Assembly: GCA_002408485.1 (NCBI GenBank) | Contig: DHSP01000024.1 | Location: forward strand, 26,535-69,378 | Direction of reading: 5' to 3' | From: Proteiniphilum sp. UBA5283 | Lineage (GTDB): Bacteria > Bacteroidota > Bacteroidia > Bacteroidales > Dysgonomonadaceae | Length of the DNA: 42,844 bases | Shown: positions 26,991 through 35,026 of the stretch, one piece after another | Layout of the letters: every line of letters begins with the position of its first letter | How positions within the stretch are numbered: position 1 is the stretch's first letter | The notes under the pieces: model-generated | What the model was told of the DNA's origin: nothing | The model's input: only the letters and a program-made list of their open reading frames with translations | Database searches by the model: none | Position numbers and translations under genes: made by a program

Positions 26991-28526
26991 TTATTTTGCA
27001 ACTCTATCGAGCCATTTGACCATTGCCAGCATGGTGAACATGGAAATGAAGCAGGCAACTACGAACACCATCCAGGTTGCTGTCATCGAGAAAGAAGTAT
27101 AAAAGATGGCACCGATGAAGAGCAGACTATTGCCCGCCGCCGTAGCACCCAGCCATGCTCCCTGCATGATTCCCTGGTATTTGGGAGGAGCCACTTTCGA
27201 TACGAAAGAGATGCCCAGAGGGCTTATAAAGAGTTCTGCCACTGTGAGAATGAAGTAGGTCCCTATCAGCAGCCAGGGGGTTACACGGGCTGCATCGGGT
27301 AGTCCGCCCATGGCATCCACTTCCGCTTTTAGGGGTAGCCCCATGGACCCGAGTGCCATCACGGCATATGCCAGTGCGGCTATCCCCATGCCAATGGCTA
27401 TTTTCCGGGGAGTGGACGGCTCTTTTCCTTTTGCGCGCAGCCAACCGAAGAAGGCCACGATGATGGGCGTAAGGAATACGACGAAGAAAGGGTTGATCGA
27501 CTGGAATATTTCTGCCCCCTGGAGCGTTGCAAATCCAAGATTTACTTTAATCTGGCTCAGGTCCGTATAATCCTTTGCAAAATAAGTGAGGGTGAGTCCG
27601 TTTTGGTGAAAAGAGAACCAAAAGAAGATGACCACGGCAAATACCGCAAACAAAGCATAGAGCCGTTGTTTTACCTCTTTGATGTCCATCTCTTCCACGG
27701 CAGCACCACCTGCGGCAACCCCTTTTTTGCCGGCCGGGTCCGGGAATCTGTTTTTATTGAACAGGTATATCACCAACGAGAGGAGCATGGCAAAAATGGC
27801 CACCGCGAAAGCATAGTGAAATCCGGTGGTGAACACATTCAGGTATTCATTCGCAAAGGCAGTGAGATCGGTACCGGTGTATCCCACTTCAGATGCCAGG
27901 CTCTGCAAACGGGCTGTGCCTTCGGCCGTGATGGAATTCCCCAGTTGCTGATGCGCCAGCGCCGGCAGGTCGGCATTATAGAGAAAGCCGTTATTTTCCA
28001 CCCACCAGTTTCGAACGCCTACGGCCAGAAAAGGGGCAAAGATAGCGCCTACATTGATGAACATATAAAACAGCTGGAAGCCGGAGTCGCGCATCTTGCT
28101 GTATTTGGGATCATCATACATTTGCCCTACCAGTGCCTGTAGGTTGCCTTTGAATAATCCATTTCCAAGTGCTATGACAAGAAGGCCGAGGCAGGTGAAC
28201 GCAAGTAATAGTCCGAACTGGCCCTCCGGAACCGGGGTGGGTGTGGGAATGGCGATAATCACATAACCGAGTGTCATCAGCAGCAATCCGGTTAAAATAA
28301 CACCTTTGTAGTTGCGCGTTTTGTCGGCCAGTAACCCACCCACGAGAGCGAGCAGATAGATGGACGCGTAGAAGATAGAATAGATGATGCCGGTTTTGGT
28401 TTCGTCAAGACCAAACTTTGTCATGATAAAGAGTGAGAGGATCGCCATCATGGTGTAAAAACCAAACCGCTCCCCCATGTTTGCCAGCGATGCAGCAAGC
28501 AAACCCTTTGGATGATTTTTGAACAT
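26991..28526 (-). CDS. POT/PTR-family proton-coupled oligopeptide transporter
   Basis: A 511-residue membrane protein of the POT family (di- and tripeptide import, inner membrane). Twelve or more hydrophobic segments are visible. The N-terminal motif is NMGERFGFYTM (ERF at 19-21), followed by the loop GGLLADKTRNYKGVI. The usual E-x-x-E-R-F-x-Y-Y signature here has Asn at the first Glu position and Phe at the first Tyr. A long loop of about 60 residues in the middle (residues ~180-235) and a basic loop KNRFPDPAGKKGV separate the halves. It appears to be a single-gene unit with a -7 element upstream and a terminator after it. The peptide specificity is unknown. Confidence 0.9.
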   Translation of the reverse strand: MFKNHPKGLLAASLANMGERFGFYTMMAILSLFIMTKFGLDETKTGIIYSIFYASIYLLALVGGLLADKTRNYKGVILTGLLLMTLGYVIIAIPTPTPVPEGQFGLLLAFTCLGLLVIALGNGLFKGNLQALVGQMYDDPKYSKMRDSGFQLFYMFINVGAIFAPFLAVGVRNWWVENNGFLYNADLPALAHQQLGNSITAEGTARLQSLASEVGYTGTDLTAFANEYLNVFTTGFHYAFAVAIFAMLLSLVIYLFNKNRFPDPAGKKGVAAGGAAVEEMDIKEVKQRLYALFAVFAVVIFFWFSFHQNGLTLTYFAKDYTDLSQIKVNLGFATLQGAEIFQSINPFFVVFLTPIIVAFFGWLRAKGKEPSTPRKIAIGMGIAALAYAVMALGSMGLPLKAEVDAMGGLPDAARVTPWLLIGTYFILTVAELFISPLGISFVSKVAPPKYQGIMQGAWLGATAAGNSLLFIGAIFYTSFSMTATWMVFVVACFISMFTMLAMVKWLDRVAK

Positions 28527-28585
28527 GCTTCAATTATTTTAGGATTGTAAATATGTAAATATTAGTTTTCGGTTTTTTTGATGTG

Positions 28586-28593
28586 CAAATATA
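28586..28593 (-). promoter_or_regulatory. -7 promoter element for the POT transporter
   Basis: Minus-strand TATATTTG followed by C matches TAnnTTTG exactly, about 60 bases before the start codon. No -33 is evident. Confidence 0.55.
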
Positions 28594-28681
28594 AACCTTT
28601 TTGCCATAAATATACACTGCCATGGTAAAAATGCACTGTTTTTTCATGCTGTGGCGGCTCTGTTTTTTTTTCTTCATTTTA

Positions 28682-28711
28682 TTTGTATATGATAAAAAAG
28701 TTGTACATTTG
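28682..28711 (+). promoter_or_regulatory. Consensus promoter of the phenylalanine/tyrosine operon
   Basis: TTTG (28682-28685) as -33 and TACATTTG (28704-28711) as -7, separated by 18 bases, match the Bacteroidota vegetative promoter on both elements. Transcription would start near 28718, about 40 bases before the leader ATG. Confidence 0.75.
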
Positions 28712-28758
28712 CACGCATCATTTGAGTTATTTGTTTTATTCCAAGAGAATAATCACCA

Positions 28759-28815
28759 ATGAACAGATCAGTATTTGCATTTTCTTTCTGGTTTTACTTT
28801 TACTTTAGCAGGTGA
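28759..28815 (+). CDS. Aromatic-rich leader peptide of the phe/tyr operon
   Basis: An 18-codon frame encodes MNRSVFAFSFWFYFYFSR. It holds six Phe codons, alternating with other residues from position 6 to 16, plus one Trp and two Tyr. The frame sits about 40 bases after a consensus promoter and just before an antiterminator/terminator pair, and it precedes pheA. It resembles the PheL leader of enterobacteria in position and logic, though not in sequence. The peptide itself is not expected to have a function; translation speed through the aromatic codons is the sensor. A 7-base match TTTGCAT (28774-28780) to ATGCAAA (28830-28836) may add a pause structure. It was found by reading the leader, and translation has not been shown. 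Confidence 0.82.
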   Translation: MNRSVFAFSFWFYFYFSR

Positions 28816-28816
28816 A

Positions 28817-28904
28817 GGCAGGATTTTATATGCAAAAGAGAAGAAATTAAAAAGTCATATCAAATAAATAAAATCCTGTCGATTACACGATGGGATTTTT
28901 TTTT
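28817..28904 (+). terminator. Attenuator: mutually exclusive antiterminator and terminator before pheA
   Basis: Terminator: 28870-28881 (AAAATCCTGTCG) pairs with 28888-28899 (CGATGGGATTTT), 12 pairs with two G-U, around a 6-base loop, and the T run extends to 28904. Antiterminator: 28817-28829 (GGCAGGATTTTAT) pairs with 28868-28880, 13 pairs with one G-U, and takes most of the same left arm. The leader stop codon is at 28813-28815, so a ribosome that finishes the leader would cover the 28817-28829 arm and let the terminator form. A ribosome stalled earlier on Phe, Trp or Tyr codons would leave that arm free and permit readthrough. Confidence 0.83.
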
Positions 28905-28920
28905 GATAAAAAATGAATCG

Positions 28921-29784
28921 ATGAAAAGAGTTGCTATACAAGGAGGCCTGGGTGCTTATCACGAGATTGCGGCACGAGATTACTTCCGGGGTGAAGATTT
29001 GGAGATTGTGGCGTGCAACACCTTCCGCGATATTTTTACAGAAGCGGAAAAAGATCCGAAACTGGTGGGTGTGATGGCAATTGAAAATACCATCGCCGGT
29101 AGTCTGCTCAAGAATCATGACCTGTTGAAGATGCATAACTTGCAGATTGCAGGAGAGCATAAGCTGCGTATCACTCATTCACTGGCAGCCCTCCCCGGAC
29201 AGAAGGTCAATGATATCAGGGAGGTGATGTCACACCCCATGGCGCTGATGCAATGCGAAGATTATCTCGACTCACTTTCCGGTATCAGGATTGTGGAACA
29301 TGATGATACTGCCCTGGCAGCAAGGGATATTCGCGACAGGAATATGATTGGAACGGCGGCTATCTGCAGCACTCTTGCGGCCGAGATGTACGGACTCGAA
29401 ATCCTTGCGCAGGGGATAGAAACAAACAAGCGGAATTTCACCCGCTTCTTTATTCTTGCGCGTGAAGAGATGCTGCAGGAGATCCAGAAAGATAATCATA
29501 TCAATAAATCGTCGCTGGTATTTGTGTTGCCTCATGCGGAGGGCAGCCTCTCACAAGTGCTTTCTGTTTTGTCCTTTTATGGCATTAACCTCACTCGTAT
29601 CCAGTCTCTTCCCGTCATCGGAAGGGAGTGGGAATACCAGTTTTATGTTGACCTTACCTTTGGCGATTACACCCGTTACCGGCAATCGATTGATGCAATC
29701 ATGCCGCTGATAAGTGGCTTGAAAGTGTTGGGCGAATACAGGGAGGAGAAGTATGGCAGTGCTGAGGATGGCCTGCAAGCATGA
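28921..29784 (+). CDS. pheA: Prephenate dehydratase
   Basis: A 287-residue monofunctional prephenate dehydratase making phenylpyruvate. The catalytic domain (1 to about 180) starts KRVAIQGGLGAYHEIAA, contains VMAIENTIAGSL near 51-62, and ends with NFTRFFIL, the T-R-F position being catalytic in the family. An ACT domain follows from about residue 195 (SSLVFVLPHAEGSLSQVL, then LTRIQSLPVIGREWEYQFY), where Phe usually binds for feedback inhibition. The upstream TTG at 28903 lies in the terminator T run and is rejected. The gene is first in a four-gene operon after the attenuator. No chorismate mutase is fused here; that activity is supplied by the third gene. Confidence 0.96.
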   Translation: MKRVAIQGGLGAYHEIAARDYFRGEDLEIVACNTFRDIFTEAEKDPKLVGVMAIENTIAGSLLKNHDLLKMHNLQIAGEHKLRITHSLAALPGQKVNDIREVMSHPMALMQCEDYLDSLSGIRIVEHDDTALAARDIRDRNMIGTAAICSTLAAEMYGLEILAQGIETNKRNFTRFFILAREEMLQEIQKDNHINKSSLVFVLPHAEGSLSQVLSVLSFYGINLTRIQSLPVIGREWEYQFYVDLTFGDYTRYRQSIDAIMPLISGLKVLGEYREEKYGSAEDGLQA

Positions 29785-29806
29785 TGGATAACAAAAGAAC
29801 AATAAT

Positions 29807-30979
29807 ATGAATATGGACATAGAACCTGCTGCACATATCAAATCTATTTCAGAATATTATTTCTCGGTAAAACTGGCAGAGGTGGCCCGCATGAATGTTG
29901 AAGGCAAGGATATAATCAGTCTGGCCGTGGGAGCACCCGACCGGATGCCTTCACAGGAGACTATCGATGTGCTGTGTGAGGCTGCGCGACGCCCCGATGT
30001 GCATGCCTATCAGCCTTATACGGGCATCCCCGAGCTGCGACGTGCCTATGCCGACTGGTATAAAAGGGCCTATGGCGTGGATTTGGCTCAGGATGAGGTG
30101 TTGCCGCTCATCGGATCAAAAGAGGGTATTCTTCATATCTCAATGACTTTTTTGAATTTTGGTGATGCTGTGTTGGTGCCCAACCCCGGGTATCCTACTT
30201 ACACGTCGGTGTCAAATCTTTTGAGAGCCCGTGTTATACAATACGATCTGAAGGAGGACAATGGATGGCAACCTGATTTTGATGCACTGGAGAAGCTGGA
30301 TCTTACGGGTGTGAAACTTATGTGGGTGAACTATCCGAACATGCCCACCGGAGCCAATGCTACGACATCACTCTTCGAGAAGCTGGTGGCTTTTGGCAAG
30401 AAACACGGGATCATTATCTGCCACGATAATCCCTATAGCTTTATTTTGAATGATTCTCCCAAGAGCATCCTATCGGTGCCGGGAGCCAGGGATATTTGCA
30501 TTGAGTTGAATTCGTTGAGTAAATCGCACAACATGTCGGGCTGGCGCATGGGAATGATGGCCTCCAACCCGCAGTTTGTGAAGTGGGTGCTCAAGGCCAA
30601 AAGCAACATTGACAGCGGACAGTTCAAGCCGATGCAGCTGGCTGCGGTGGCTGCTCTTTCGAACAGTGTCTCCTGGCACGCCGAAATGAACCGCATTTAT
30701 GCTGAGCGGCGCATCTGGGCAGAAAAAATCATGGAGCTGCTGCATGCCGGTTACGATAAGAGCCAGGTGGGATTGTTTGTTTGGGGAAAGCTGCCCGATG
30801 ATGTTTCGACAAGTGAAACATTGGTAGATGAATTGTTGTACGGAGCACGGGTTTTTATTACGCCGGGCTCCATCTTCGGAAGCAATGGCGAGCGATTTAT
30901 ACGCATCTCACTGGGATCGTCGGTGGAGAAACTGCAGGAAGCGTATAACAGGATTAAAAGTTACATAAACAAGGATTAA
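29807..30979 (+). CDS. PLP-dependent aminotransferase, probably aromatic amino acid transaminase
   Basis: A 390-residue fold-type I class I/II aminotransferase. The PLP-binding Lys is K239 in SLSKSHNMSGWRMG. VGAPDRMPS, GYPTYTSV, NYPNMPTGA and the late RISLG (substrate carboxylate Arg) are family motifs. Sequence alone would allow aspartate, LL-diaminopimelate or aromatic substrates. Its place between pheA and the DAHP synthase-chorismate mutase gene points to the last step, phenylpyruvate and hydroxyphenylpyruvate to Phe and Tyr (inference). It begins 22 bases after pheA. A second ATG two codons downstream (29813) is possible. Confidence 0.92.
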   Translation: MNMDIEPAAHIKSISEYYFSVKLAEVARMNVEGKDIISLAVGAPDRMPSQETIDVLCEAARRPDVHAYQPYTGIPELRRAYADWYKRAYGVDLAQDEVLPLIGSKEGILHISMTFLNFGDAVLVPNPGYPTYTSVSNLLRARVIQYDLKEDNGWQPDFDALEKLDLTGVKLMWVNYPNMPTGANATTSLFEKLVAFGKKHGIIICHDNPYSFILNDSPKSILSVPGARDICIELNSLSKSHNMSGWRMGMMASNPQFVKWVLKAKSNIDSGQFKPMQLAAVAALSNSVSWHAEMNRIYAERRIWAEKIMELLHAGYDKSQVGLFVWGKLPDDVSTSETLVDELLYGARVFITPGSIFGSNGERFIRISLGSSVEKLQEAYNRIKSYINKD

Positions 30980-31044
30980 AAATGGTATATGTCGGGTATG
31001 TAGAAAGATAACTGCTGAAAACCGACATCTGACAATCAAAAGAC

Positions 31045-32142
31045 ATGATGGAATTTGAATCAATATTATTGCCGGGAATAGACGCGAAGAGGCCATTGGT
31101 GATTGCCGGGCCCTGCAGCGCAGAAACAGAAGAACAGGTGATGACCACCGCAAGAGAATTGGCTGCTGCCGGAGTGAAAATATTTAGGGCCGGCGTCTGG
31201 AAACCCAGGACCAAGCCCGGCGGTTTCGAAGGGGTGGGTAGTCCCGCACTCAAATGGCTTATGCAGGCCGAAAAGGAAACAGGCATGTACATGGCTACAG
31301 AAGTAGCTACTGAGAAACATGTGTATGAAGCACTGAAATACGGTATCGACATACTCTGGATCGGGGCTCGTACCGCGGCAAACCCATTTGCAGTACAGGA
31401 AATTGCGGATACGTTAAAGGGGGTGGACATCCCCGTATTAATTAAGAATCCGGTCAACCCCGACCTGGAACTCTGGATCGGGGCTCTCGAAAGATTATAT
31501 AATGCGGGGATCAGAAGATTGGGCGTGATTCACAGAGGGTTCAGTACAACCGACAAAACCGTTTACCGCAATATCCCCCAGTGGCATATTCCCATTGAGC
31601 TGAAACGTCGTTTCCCGACGCTGCCCATCCTTTGCGATCCGAGCCATATCGGTGGCGACCGTAACCTGATCTTTAAGATCAGCCAGCAGGCAATGGACCT
31701 CAACTATGCCGGACTTATTGTTGAATCGCACTGCTCCCCCGATGAGGCATGGAGTGACAAGGCACAACAGGTCACGCCGGCCGCACTCAAAGAAATCCTT
31801 CACAACCTGGTAATTCGCGATACCGTACAGACCACCGAAGACCTGTCTGTTTTACGCGATCAGATAGACGACCTGGACAACGAACTGCTGCAGCTCCTTG
31901 CCAAACGTATGCGTGTTTCGCGGGAAATAGGGCAGTATAAACTGGAACATAATATGCCCATTTTGCAGACACAGCGTTACGACCAGATATTGTCTGACCG
32001 GGCTTCTCAGGGTGAGCGAATGGAGATGTCCGGAGATTTTATCAGAAAGGTGCTGGAAGCCATCCACTCTGAGTCGGTACGGCAACAAATGGTGGTTATG
32101 GAGAGAGAAAAAAAGAATGGCTCACCAACAGCAGAGAAATAA
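31045..32142 (+). CDS. Bifunctional DAHP synthase / chorismate mutase (type II)
   Basis: A 365-residue fusion. Residues 1 to about 270 are a DAHP synthase of the AroG/KDPS-like subfamily: LVIAGPCSAETEEQ, FRAGVWKPRTKPGGFEG, WIGARTAANPFA, IKNPVNPD, CDPSHIGGDR and VESHC. Residues ~275-355 are an AroQ chorismate mutase: LSVLRDQIDDLDNELLQLLAKR, then REIGQYKLEHN. The first domain joins PEP and erythrose 4-phosphate at the pathway entry; the second makes prephenate from chorismate. In such fusions the mutase domain often serves as the regulatory site. ATG-ATG at 31045 leaves a choice of start. It provides the mutase for pheA and tyrA in the operon. Confidence 0.96.
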   Translation: MMEFESILLPGIDAKRPLVIAGPCSAETEEQVMTTARELAAAGVKIFRAGVWKPRTKPGGFEGVGSPALKWLMQAEKETGMYMATEVATEKHVYEALKYGIDILWIGARTAANPFAVQEIADTLKGVDIPVLIKNPVNPDLELWIGALERLYNAGIRRLGVIHRGFSTTDKTVYRNIPQWHIPIELKRRFPTLPILCDPSHIGGDRNLIFKISQQAMDLNYAGLIVESHCSPDEAWSDKAQQVTPAALKEILHNLVIRDTVQTTEDLSVLRDQIDDLDNELLQLLAKRMRVSREIGQYKLEHNMPILQTQRYDQILSDRASQGERMEMSGDFIRKVLEAIHSESVRQQMVVMEREKKNGSPTAEK

Positions 32143-32165
32143 CAGATATATAAAGCAGAATAGAA

Positions 32166-32939
32166 ATGAAGATATTAATTCTCGGAGCAGGCAAGATGGG
32201 TTCATTCTTTGCCGATGTGCTCAGTTTTGATCACGAAGTGGCTGTCCTGGATACCGATCCGATGAAACTGCGTTTTATCTACAACACACAGCGAATGGCC
32301 GATGCGGTGGAGGTGAAAGCGTTTGCACCGGAACTGGTAATCAATGCCGCCACGCTGAAGTATACCATTCCCGCTTTTGAATCGGTGCTGCCCTATCTGC
32401 CTGCGACCTGTATTCTGAGCGATATTGCCTCCGTAAAGGCAGGACTGGAGGAATTCTACCGTGAGTGCGCCCTCCCCTTTGTCTCCACCCATCCCATGTT
32501 CGGGCCTACCTTTGCCAGTCTGAGCGACCTGAGCACACAAAGCGCCATCATCATTGCAGAGTCGTCTCATCTGGGCAAGGTTTTTTTCAGGGATCTATAC
32601 CGCCATCTTAAACTGAACGTGTTCGAATATTCGTTCCGGGAACACGACGAAACCATTGCCTACTCACTCTCCATCCCCTTTGCTTCCACACTGGTGTTTG
32701 CCTCGGTGATGAAGCATCAGGATGCACCTGGCACGACCTTTAAGAAGCATATGCAGATTGCGCAGGGATTGCTTTCGGAAGATGACTTCCTCCTCACCGA
32801 GATTCTCTTCAACCCTTACACACCGGGACAGTTGATTAAAATACGGGAGAAGCTCAAAGAGTTGCTAGCCATCATCGAGCAGAAGAACAGCGAAGCTATG
32901 CGTGTTTTCCTGACAGAGGTTCGGGATAATATCAAGTGA
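32166..32939 (+). CDS. tyrA: Prephenate dehydrogenase
   Basis: A 257-residue dehydrogenase giving 4-hydroxyphenylpyruvate. The Rossmann motif GAGKMG is at residues 7-12, and the catalytic His is H109 in STHPMFGP. The helical C-terminal dimerisation part includes EHDETIAYSLSIPFAST. No ACT domain is present, so Tyr feedback would have to be elsewhere. It is the fourth and last gene of the operon, 23 bases after the fusion gene, and it converges on the cyclophilin gene with a gap of 42 bases. Confidence 0.95.
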   Translation: MKILILGAGKMGSFFADVLSFDHEVAVLDTDPMKLRFIYNTQRMADAVEVKAFAPELVINAATLKYTIPAFESVLPYLPATCILSDIASVKAGLEEFYRECALPFVSTHPMFGPTFASLSDLSTQSAIIIAESSHLGKVFFRDLYRHLKLNVFEYSFREHDETIAYSLSIPFASTLVFASVMKHQDAPGTTFKKHMQIAQGLLSEDDFLLTEILFNPYTPGQLIKIREKLKELLAIIEQKNSEAMRVFLTEVRDNIK

Positions 32940-32981
32940 AGGAACCGTTGCGATGTGTGTGGTGTGACAAAAATCGACTCA

Positions 32982-33791
32982 TTAGGGTTCCGTGTAGATA
33001 CGAATAATTTTTGCGTCCGTTTTTGGACGGCTATTTTCGTCCACCGCCAAGGCAGCAATCTTTTCAATCACCTCCAGTCCTTCCGTCACCTCCCCAAAAA
33101 CGGTGTATTCGCCATCCAGGTGATGCAAACCGCCAAAGTTGGTGTAAATCTCTTTTAATCCATCCGGGAAGAGAAATTTCCCAGGTGCCAGGGCATAGAG
33201 TGAGTCCACCACACCCAGCACGGAGTCCAGAAGTGCATTAAAACCTCTCGGATCACTCTCTTTCAGGCGCGCCAGCTCCTCCTTATGAGGTGCATAGTAG
33301 GTGCGGATGAGTTGGTTCTTAATGGGAACGTTTACGGCCATCTCCATGGTGTCGAGCCGTCCCTGTGTGTATTCCTTCCCATGCACAATATAAAACTGGG
33401 AAGCATCCGATTTTTTTTGTGGATTCTCACTATCTCCCTTGCGGGGTGCCGCTAACGCACCTTTTTTGTGAAATCTGTCTTTCCGGAATTCAGGCATCAA
33501 CTCCATGTCGGTGCGTCCACTTCCTATTTGAATGCCGGCAGGAGCATTGCGTGAGTCCTGCGCTCCTCCCTGGATCACAAAATTTTTCACCACACGGTGA
33601 AACAGGGTTCCGTCGAAGTAGCCCTGTCTGATTAATTTCAGGTAGTGGTCGCTGTGCCGGGGCGTATCATCGTATAATATCGCTTTCATGGTGCCGTAGT
33701 TGGTCTCAATCACAATGAAAGGGTATTTGGTCTGTGACTGCAAATAACTTGCTGCAGTTATCAGCAGGACAATGAATAAATGTCGTTTCAT
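32982..33791 (-). CDS. Exported cyclophilin-type peptidyl-prolyl isomerase with a large insertion
   Basis: A 269-residue protein with a signal peptide (ending near LQSQ, residue 20), so probably periplasmic. Cyclophilin motifs are FHRVVKNFVIQGG (64-76) with the catalytic Arg at R66, SQFYI (131-135), and the late GEYTVFGEVTEGLEVI near 228. An insertion of about 80 residues (roughly 142-222) breaks the domain between those last motifs, and is helical and charged (KEELARLKESDP). Cyclophilins speed up proline isomerisation in folding substrates. The permease gene upstream on the same strand ends 131 bases away. Confidence 0.92.
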   Translation of the reverse strand: MKRHLFIVLLITAASYLQSQTKYPFIVIETNYGTMKAILYDDTPRHSDHYLKLIRQGYFDGTLFHRVVKNFVIQGGAQDSRNAPAGIQIGSGRTDMELMPEFRKDRFHKKGALAAPRKGDSENPQKKSDASQFYIVHGKEYTQGRLDTMEMAVNVPIKNQLIRTYYAPHKEELARLKESDPRGFNALLDSVLGVVDSLYALAPGKFLFPDGLKEIYTNFGGLHHLDGEYTVFGEVTEGLEVIEKIAALAVDENSRPKTDAKIIRIYTEP

Positions 33792-33922
33792 ATTCTTAAT
33801 TTAATTCTCATTTTTAGTAATCAGCCTTCAGTGCTTAGATTGTCAACGCCGAATTCTGATGCCGGTGGGAGCGTAAAATTACTCCTCAAGAGCTGATAGC
33901 AGAATACTTAGCCGGCAGCCGG

Positions 33923-35026
33923 TTAATTTGGTGCCCGTTTGTACAAATACAAGGCGATGCCTACGAAAATAATATTTGGTATCCAAGCGGCAACAAAAGG
34001 ACTCATGCCCCCTTTTACTGCGAAGGTGGAACTGACGGTCATGAACAGGATATAAGCCATGCTCAGCACCAATCCGATGCCAATGTTCAGCCCCATTCCT
34101 CCTTTCACTTTACGCGCTGAAAGTGAGGCGCCGATGATGGTAAGAATAAAAGCAGAGAAGACCGACGCGATGCGGGAATGATATTCAATCTGGAAGGACT
34201 GGATATTGCCCATGCCTCGCTCTTTCTGACTTTTTACATAGTGGCGGAGCTGAGGGGAGGTCATCATCTGATGATCGCTGTTAGCAATAATAAAATCGTT
34301 TGGAACAATTTGTAAGGTGGTGTCGATGACCGACCCCTGGGTAATTGTTTCTTTCAGCCCGTCGAAATCGCGTATCTGATAATTACTAATGGACCACTGG
34401 TAGGCTGAATCATAACGGATGGACTGTGCCGTGAGCCTCGACACCAGTTGCAGGCTGTCGAAGTGGTCCATGGAAAAGTTATACCCGGTCTTGCTGGACA
34501 TGTCGAAGTTGCCAAAATAGACAATGGTACCCGGCCCCACCTTAAACTGTATGTCCCTATCGCCCGTTTTTTTCTTTCTTGGATCAATATAGGTGTTTTC
34601 AAATTCAATGCGCGTGGCATTGGCAGGTGGGATCAAATAACTGCCAAAGACAAACGTAAAGACTGCGATAACCAGTGCGGAGATCATGTAGGGTTTCATC
34701 AGCCGTTTAAAGCCGATGCCATTCGATAGGATAGCTGTAACTTCTGAATTATTTGCCATCTTGGATGTGAAGAAGATGACAGCGAGAAAAACAAACAACG
34801 GACTGAAGAGGTTGGTGTAGTAGGGAATGAAGTTAAGGTAATAGTCAAAGACGATGTCTCGCAGAGAAGCGTTGTTGGTCATGAACTTGTCAATCTTCTC
34901 GTTGATGTCGAACACGACCGCAATGGAGATGATCAGCGCAATCATGAAAATGTAGGTGCCCAGAAACTTCCTAATGATATAGCGGTCCAGGCGCTTTAAA
35001 CCAAACAGATTGTCTCCTCTATTCAT
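33923..35026 (-). CDS. LptF/LptG-family LPS export permease
   Basis: A 367-residue inner membrane permease. Three hydrophobic segments lie near the N-terminus (starting RYIIRKFLGTYIFMIALIISI, then the FSPLFVFLAVIFFTSK region, and ALVIAVFTFVFGSYLIP). A long periplasmic beta-jellyroll (about 125-280) follows, then three more segments at the C-terminus ending YLYKRAPN. LptF and LptG with LptB extract lipopolysaccharide for transport to the outer membrane. The assignment to F or G is not made. It overlaps the tgt stop by 4 bases (ATGA), implying translational coupling. Confidence 0.92.
   Translation of the reverse strand: MNRGDNLFGLKRLDRYIIRKFLGTYIFMIALIISIAVVFDINEKIDKFMTNNASLRDIVFDYYLNFIPYYTNLFSPLFVFLAVIFFTSKMANNSEVTAILSNGIGFKRLMKPYMISALVIAVFTFVFGSYLIPPANATRIEFENTYIDPRKKKTGDRDIQFKVGPGTIVYFGNFDMSSKTGYNFSMDHFDSLQLVSRLTAQSIRYDSAYQWSISNYQIRDFDGLKETITQGSVIDTTLQIVPNDFIIANSDHQMMTSPQLRHYVKSQKERGMGNIQSFQIEYHSRIASVFSAFILTIIGASLSARKVKGGMGLNIGIGLVLSMAYILFMTVSSTFAVKGGMSPFVAAWIPNIIFVGIALYLYKRAPN

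Larger units (their letters stand above)
28527..28920. other. Divergent intergenic region: POT promoter, phe/tyr operon promoter and attenuator
   Basis: These 394 bases hold the minus-strand -7 element of the POT gene, the consensus promoter of the aromatic operon (28682-28711), the 18-codon leader (28759-28815) and the terminator/antiterminator (28817-28904). They are described separately. Confidence 0.8.

Noticed and set aside
28903..28920. TTG start for pheA, six codons upstream of the ATG
   Set aside because: It lies in the T run of the attenuator terminator. The ATG at 28921 begins the usual family N-terminus.
28682..28920. A T-box riboswitch as the control of pheA
   Set aside because: No T-box sequence or specifier stem is seen. 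T-boxes are mainly in Firmicutes, and the short aromatic frame with the paired stems explains the leader better.
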